Assembly (NCBI GenBank): GCA_017543005.1
Contig: JAFWEA010000223.1
Span: forward strand, 1 to 9,752
Direction of reading: 5' to 3'
DNA from: Solobacterium sp.
Lineage (GTDB): Bacteria > Bacillota_I > Bacilli_A > Erysipelotrichales > Erysipelotrichaceae
DNA: 9,752 nucleotides
Within the stretch, counting starts at the first letter, position 1. Each line of letters begins with the position of its first letter. Of the stretch, positions 6,771 through 9,752 are shown piece after piece. Position numbers and translations under genes: made by a program. The notes beneath the pieces were generated by a model. The model ran no database searches, was not told the DNA's origin, and saw only the letters and a program-made list of their open reading frames with translations.

Positions 6771-7214
6771 TTATTTATGATAGTTTTCTTTCCGCAGGAT
6801 CATCGGTGTGACCGGATCCCCGAACAGATCGAACGGTTTCCCGGTGATTTCCCCGCCCATGCGGCTGATCACATGCACGCTGACATCCCGGCACTCCATA
6901 ACCAGGACCTCCTTACCGTCCGCAAACAGCCGGTCATACGCATACTTCAGCAGTTCCGTACCGATATGATGGCCTCTTTTATCCGGATCCAGCGCAAACC
7001 GGCCGAAGTGTGTATCGTCGCCCTCTTTCCAGGCGGCACAGGTACCGATCACCTGACCTGCCTCTTCCGCCACGAACCAGCGCGGCTTTTTCTCCTCCGG
7101 GATATCAAGCAGATCAGATGGGATATGCTGCTCCCCGTGAAAGACGATTTCCTGGATCTCCAGGATTCTGCCGGAATCTTCCGGTACTGCTTCTCTGAAT
7201 CGGATGCTGTTCAT
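6771..7214 (-). CDS. GNAT-family N-acetyltransferase
   Basis: A 147-residue acetyl-CoA-dependent acyltransferase of the GCN5-related fold. The acetyl-CoA binding motif A is clear: FGRFALDPDKRGHHIGTELL (70-89), with the R-G-H-H-I-G-T pyrophosphate loop at 80-86. The N-terminal part (MNSIRFREAVPEDSGRI) and a central strand (RWFVAEEAGQVIGTCAAW, 45-62) are typical, and RMGGEITGKPF (118-128) is the usual C-terminal strand region. The substrate is unknown. A reading frame extends upstream to 7328, but the start at 7214 is preferred. It has AAAGGA (7227-7222) seven bases before, begins at the normal GNAT N-terminus, and avoids a long antisense overlap with the divergent lipoprotein gene. A TATAAT at 7263-7258 predicts a 37-base leader. 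Confidence 0.88.
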   Translation of the reverse strand: MNSIRFREAVPEDSGRILEIQEIVFHGEQHIPSDLLDIPEEKKPRWFVAEEAGQVIGTCAAWKEGDDTHFGRFALDPDKRGHHIGTELLKYAYDRLFADGKEVLVMECRDVSVHVISRMGGEITGKPFDLFGDPVTPMILRKENYHK

Positions 7215-7257
7215 GACAATGTCCTTTCCGTGCTGTTTCAACACTTCCGCTGTTTTG

Positions 7258-7265
7258 ATTATAAT
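7258..7265. promoter_or_regulatory. Palindromic -10 serving both divergent genes
   Basis: ATTATAAT is its own reverse complement. It supplies TATAAT at 7260-7265 on the plus strand (predicted start near 7272, two bases before the lipoprotein ATG) and TATAAT at 7263-7258 on the minus strand (predicted start near 7251 for the GNAT gene). The -35 elements are weak on both sides (plus-strand TTCAAC at 7237-7242, minus-strand TTCTCT at 7286-7281, each 17 bases away). Confidence 0.6.
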
Positions 7266-7273
7266 AGTGTCGT

Positions 7274-8455
7274 ATGAGAAAGAGAATACTTCTGACAATT
7301 CTTGCGGCAGGTCTCTGCGGCTGTTCATCCCTTGCCCCGGTACCGCAGGAAACAGCTCCGCCGGAAGAGATCACCCCGGAAAACTGGCTGAATCTCTGGC
7401 TGGATCCCTTTGTCAATGACGGTTATACCCTGACAGATCATGACCAGAACGGTGATCCGGTATCTTGGGCGGTAGCTGACGGTGATGCGGAAATCAGAGA
7501 CGGCCGTCTGTATAAAACCGATGCCGCTGATGAATATGAGCCGGTTGCCCTTACAGCAGAACTGGCGGATGGCAGTACGGTACGCTATGACCGGATCCTG
7601 CTGCTGGATCCTTATGTAGCTTATGTCATCAGCTATTTCAGCGAGAACGGCGACGAAAAGGAAACCATGAAGCTGGCCTATACATATAACGGCAGCTACT
7701 GGTACAAGTTCAATAATGATCATACTGTCCTGAGAGCGGATATAGGCACGGGCCGCCTGCGTGACCCGGCCATCCTCCGCAACAAGGATGGCACATTTAC
7801 CGTCCTGGCCACCCAGGGGTATGATACGGATTCCATCTATGTCTTCGACAGTCCGGATCTTCTGTCCTTTGCCAATGAGCGGCTGCTGCAGGTCAATACG
7901 ATGGGCGGCGGACAGGCATGGGCCCCGGAAGGATTCTATGACCGCACCCTGGATCAGTATGTGATCTACTGGAGCAGTGTTAAGGACAAGGGCATGTTCC
8001 GCAACCTGACCGCTGACTTCCGGAGCGTGGATGCCCCGGTACCCCTGCTGGACTGCAGCTTCCCGGTGATTGACGGCACCATCGTCAAACAGGGCGCCGA
8101 ATGCCTGATTGTCCTGAAGGATGAACGGCAGCCAATGGAACAGTATTCCCGCCTGTTTATCGGCCGTTCTGAATACGGCTGGCAGAATTTCACGGAATTC
8201 GGCAGTCCGCTGAGCGGGCATCAGAGCGAAGGCCCCATGGTCATGAAAGATCTCTATGTGTCCGGATATTATCTGGTCTATGACGACTACACCCGGTTCC
8301 AGTTTAAGTCCCTGTATACCCAGGATCTCTGGAACGGTCCCTATGAAGAAACAAAAACAGCCGATACGATGATACCGCTGGAAGACCCGGCCCACTGCAG
8401 TGCAGTGCCGGTCACCTGGAAGGAACTCGAACGGCTGATAGAAGCGTATGAATAA
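7274..8455 (+). CDS. GH43-like beta-propeller lipoprotein with Ig-like domain
   Basis: A 393-residue predicted surface lipoprotein. The signal peptide MRKRILLTILAAGLCGC ends in a lipobox with Cys17 as the lipidated residue, then a Pro/Glu-rich linker (about 20-37). Residues about 45-115 (VSWAVADGDAEIRDGRLY, then ALTAELADGSTVRYD) resemble the small bacterial Ig-like domains often joined to glycosidases. Residues about 115-385 look like a five-bladed GH43-type propeller: RLRDPAI (161-167, Asp164 as candidate base), QAWAPEGFYD (214-223), VIDGTI (265-270, Asp267 as candidate pKa modulator) and QSEGPMV (317-323, Glu319 as candidate acid). Such enzymes usually cut arabinose or xylose units from plant glycans; the actual substrate is unknown. 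The start is certain because TAG lies in frame at 7265-7267 and the lipobox needs this N-terminus. There is no Shine-Dalgarno. No transporter or sugar regulator is adjacent. Confidence 0.82.
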   Translation: MRKRILLTILAAGLCGCSSLAPVPQETAPPEEITPENWLNLWLDPFVNDGYTLTDHDQNGDPVSWAVADGDAEIRDGRLYKTDAADEYEPVALTAELADGSTVRYDRILLLDPYVAYVISYFSENGDEKETMKLAYTYNGSYWYKFNNDHTVLRADIGTGRLRDPAILRNKDGTFTVLATQGYDTDSIYVFDSPDLLSFANERLLQVNTMGGGQAWAPEGFYDRTLDQYVIYWSSVKDKGMFRNLTADFRSVDAPVPLLDCSFPVIDGTIVKQGAECLIVLKDERQPMEQYSRLFIGRSEYGWQNFTEFGSPLSGHQSEGPMVMKDLYVSGYYLVYDDYTRFQFKSLYTQDLWNGPYEETKTADTMIPLEDPAHCSAVPVTWKELERLIEAYE

Positions 8456-8459
8456 TACA

Positions 8460-8482
8460 GGCGGAACTCAGATTCCGCTTTT
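8460..8482 (+). terminator. Terminator of the GH43-like lipoprotein gene
   Basis: GCGGAA (8461-8466) pairs with TTCCGC (8473-8478) around a six-base loop, followed by TTTTATT. It begins five bases after the stop codon. The T-run overlaps the stop codon of the convergent MATE gene, and the reverse side has no good T-run. Confidence 0.78.
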
Positions 8483-9752
8483 ATTCTGCCTGCGTGCGGC
8501 GGCGCAGTCTGTCTTTTGTCATGACAAAATAGATGCCGCATAAAATACACTGCACAAAGGAAGAAGCCGGGGTTGCCAGGCCGACATGAAACAGCGAAAC
8601 CGGCACCCTTCTGGACATCAGCCAGGAAACCGGGATCCGGATCAGGAACGCCCCGGCCACCCCCTGTATCATGACAAACCGGGTAAAGCCGCAGCCGTTG
8701 AAAAACCCGGTCATGCAGAAGAAGATCGATACCAAAAGACAATCGATCGCATAGGCCTTCATATACTCCCAGCCCATGGCTGTCACTGCTGCATCCTTGG
8801 AGAAGATCCCGCACAGCAGATCCCCATGGAAGAAAGACAGATACGCCATGATCGCACCGAACAGCAGACTGGTCGAGATGCCGTAGAACAGACCCCGGTA
8901 TGCCCTTTCCATTTTCCCGGCCCCGTAGTTCTGGGAGGTAAAGGACGCCATGGACTGCCCGAACGCCGATGGCACCAGCATGATGAAGGCACATACCTTC
9001 TCCGCCACACCGACCCCGGCACTGGCCAGAAGACCCAGGGAATTGACAATCGACAAAATCACCAGGAAACTGATGCCCACCAGCAGATCCATGAAGGCAA
9101 TCGGAATCCCGAAGCCCAACATCCGCTTCAGGACCGTCTTCCGAATCCTGAGATCCGCCCGTTTTACGGAAAACGGCAGTTCCATGCGGTGAATGAAAAA
9201 CAGTGAAATCAGCACACTGACAAACTGGGAAGCCACCGTGGCATACGCTGCCCCGGCTGCCCCCATACCGCAACCCCTGACCAGAAACAGGTCCAGGCCG
9301 ACATTCATGACAGCGGCCACGGCCACCGACAGCAGCGGCAGTGTGGAATTCCCGATGCCCCGGAACAGGCTGCCGAGCAAATTATAGGCTGTGATAAACA
9401 GCAGCCCGGCCGAACAGATGCGGATATACCGGCAGGTCATCTCATAGGCTTCTGCCGGCGCATTCATGAGCCCGGCCAGAAACGGTGTCCCGATAACCAT
9501 GATCACTGACAGGACCGCTGCCGACAGCGCAAAGAAAACAATTGCCGTACCGACTGCCTGACCGGCCTCCTCTGTTTTCTTTTCGCCGATTTTCTGTCCC
9601 AGCAGGATGGTTGTACCCATCGCCAGCCCGGCGATCAACGAAACCGTTGTCTGCATCAACTGGGCGCCGGTGGAGACCGCCGATACATCTGCACTGCTGG
9701 CATAACGGCCGACCACCAGCAGGTCCGCCGCCCCATACAGCGACTGCAGCAG
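8481..9752 (-). CDS. MATE-family multidrug/metabolite exporter (5' end missing)
   Basis: The reading frame is open from the right edge, giving 423 residues; the true start is outside the window. An internal GTG at 9716 is not the start, because the frame continues upstream as LYGAADLLVVGRY, the typical first-helix region of MATE proteins. The protein is an inner-membrane antiporter that expels organic cations or other small compounds using a Na+ or H+ gradient. About eleven of the usual twelve membrane helices are visible in two homologous halves. Family-like segments include SLIAGLAMGTTILLGQKIGE near the start, SLFRGIGNSTLPLL in the first half, and SMASFTSQNYGAGKMERA in the second half. The tail MTKDRLRRRTQAE is basic and cytoplasmic. 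No regulator is adjacent, so the substrate cannot be guessed. It is convergent with the lipoprotein gene, 25 bases apart. Confidence 0.93.
   Translation of the reverse strand: MLQSLYGAADLLVVGRYASSADVSAVSTGAQLMQTTVSLIAGLAMGTTILLGQKIGEKKTEEAGQAVGTAIVFFALSAAVLSVIMVIGTPFLAGLMNAPAEAYEMTCRYIRICSAGLLFITAYNLLGSLFRGIGNSTLPLLSVAVAAVMNVGLDLFLVRGCGMGAAGAAYATVASQFVSVLISLFFIHRMELPFSVKRADLRIRKTVLKRMLGFGIPIAFMDLLVGISFLVILSIVNSLGLLASAGVGVAEKVCAFIMLVPSAFGQSMASFTSQNYGAGKMERAYRGLFYGISTSLLFGAIMAYLSFFHGDLLCGIFSKDAAVTAMGWEYMKAYAIDCLLVSIFFCMTGFFNGCGFTRFVMIQGVAGAFLIRIPVSWLMSRRVPVSLFHVGLATPASSFVQCILCGIYFVMTKDRLRRRTQAE

Noticed and set aside
7215..7328. A 38-residue N-terminal extension of the GNAT protein
   Set aside because: The GNAT fold begins at 7214 with a good Shine-Dalgarno, and the extension would overlap the divergent lipoprotein gene and its promoter.
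7325..8395. A 356-codon minus-strand frame antisense to the lipoprotein gene
   Set aside because: The plus-strand gene has a lipobox, a terminator and GH43 motifs; the antisense frame has none.
8341..9273. A 310-codon minus-strand frame overlapping the MATE gene in another phase
   Set aside because: It is a frame-shifted reading of the MATE coding sequence, rich in Gly, Cys and Arg, without membrane pattern.
9714..9716. GTG at 9716 as the start of the MATE gene
   Set aside because: The frame stays open to the window edge and encodes expected first-helix sequence upstream, so the gene is truncated by the window.

Overview
The window looks like chromosomal DNA from a low-complexity, moderately GC-rich Bacillota (Firmicutes). 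The evidence is a tRNA-dependent T-box leader in front of leuS, an scpA-scpB pair joined by an ATGA overlap, strong AGGAGG-type ribosome binding sites and a Gram-positive lipoprotein signal. An Erysipelotrichia-like gut anaerobe is plausible, but this is a guess from overall character and was not tested. All genes are protein-coding. No tRNA, rRNA, CRISPR array, insertion sequence or phage gene was seen.

Layout, left to right. (1) Minus strand, read from right to left: an N-acyl amino acid amidohydrolase pair of family M20 (5832 to 3501), a terminator, the leuS promoter and a leucine T-box leader (3440 to 3221), leuS (3220 to 824), a second terminator, then scpA (760 to 23) and the first codons of scpB (26 to 1). 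(2) An AT-rich divergent region (5833 to 6020). (3) Plus strand: a stand-alone GT51 peptidoglycan glycosyltransferase (6021 to 6752) that ends inside its own terminator. (4) A small GNAT acetyltransferase on the minus strand (7214 to 6771), divergent from a plus-strand GH43-like lipoprotein (7274 to 8455). (5) A MATE-family exporter on the minus strand, cut by the right edge (8481 to 9752).

The genes are mostly housekeeping or simple accessory functions: leucyl-tRNA charging, chromosome condensation, peptide or amide scavenging, wall synthesis, glycan handling and drug or metabolite export. They do not form an obvious new multi-gene system. The most interesting signals concern expression. Three genes that begin transcription units (scpA, the GT51 enzyme and the GH43 lipoprotein) have no Shine-Dalgarno sequence and carry a perfect TATAAT only 6 to 11 bases before the ATG, which predicts leaderless or nearly leaderless mRNAs. 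Genes with real leaders or in operon-internal positions all have good Shine-Dalgarno sequences. In addition, one of these -10 boxes lies in a palindrome that also gives a TATAAT to the divergent GNAT gene, and two promoters (scpA, leuS) are built into or against the terminator of the gene upstream. The two M20 enzymes are gapless tandem paralogues with one nearly identical block.
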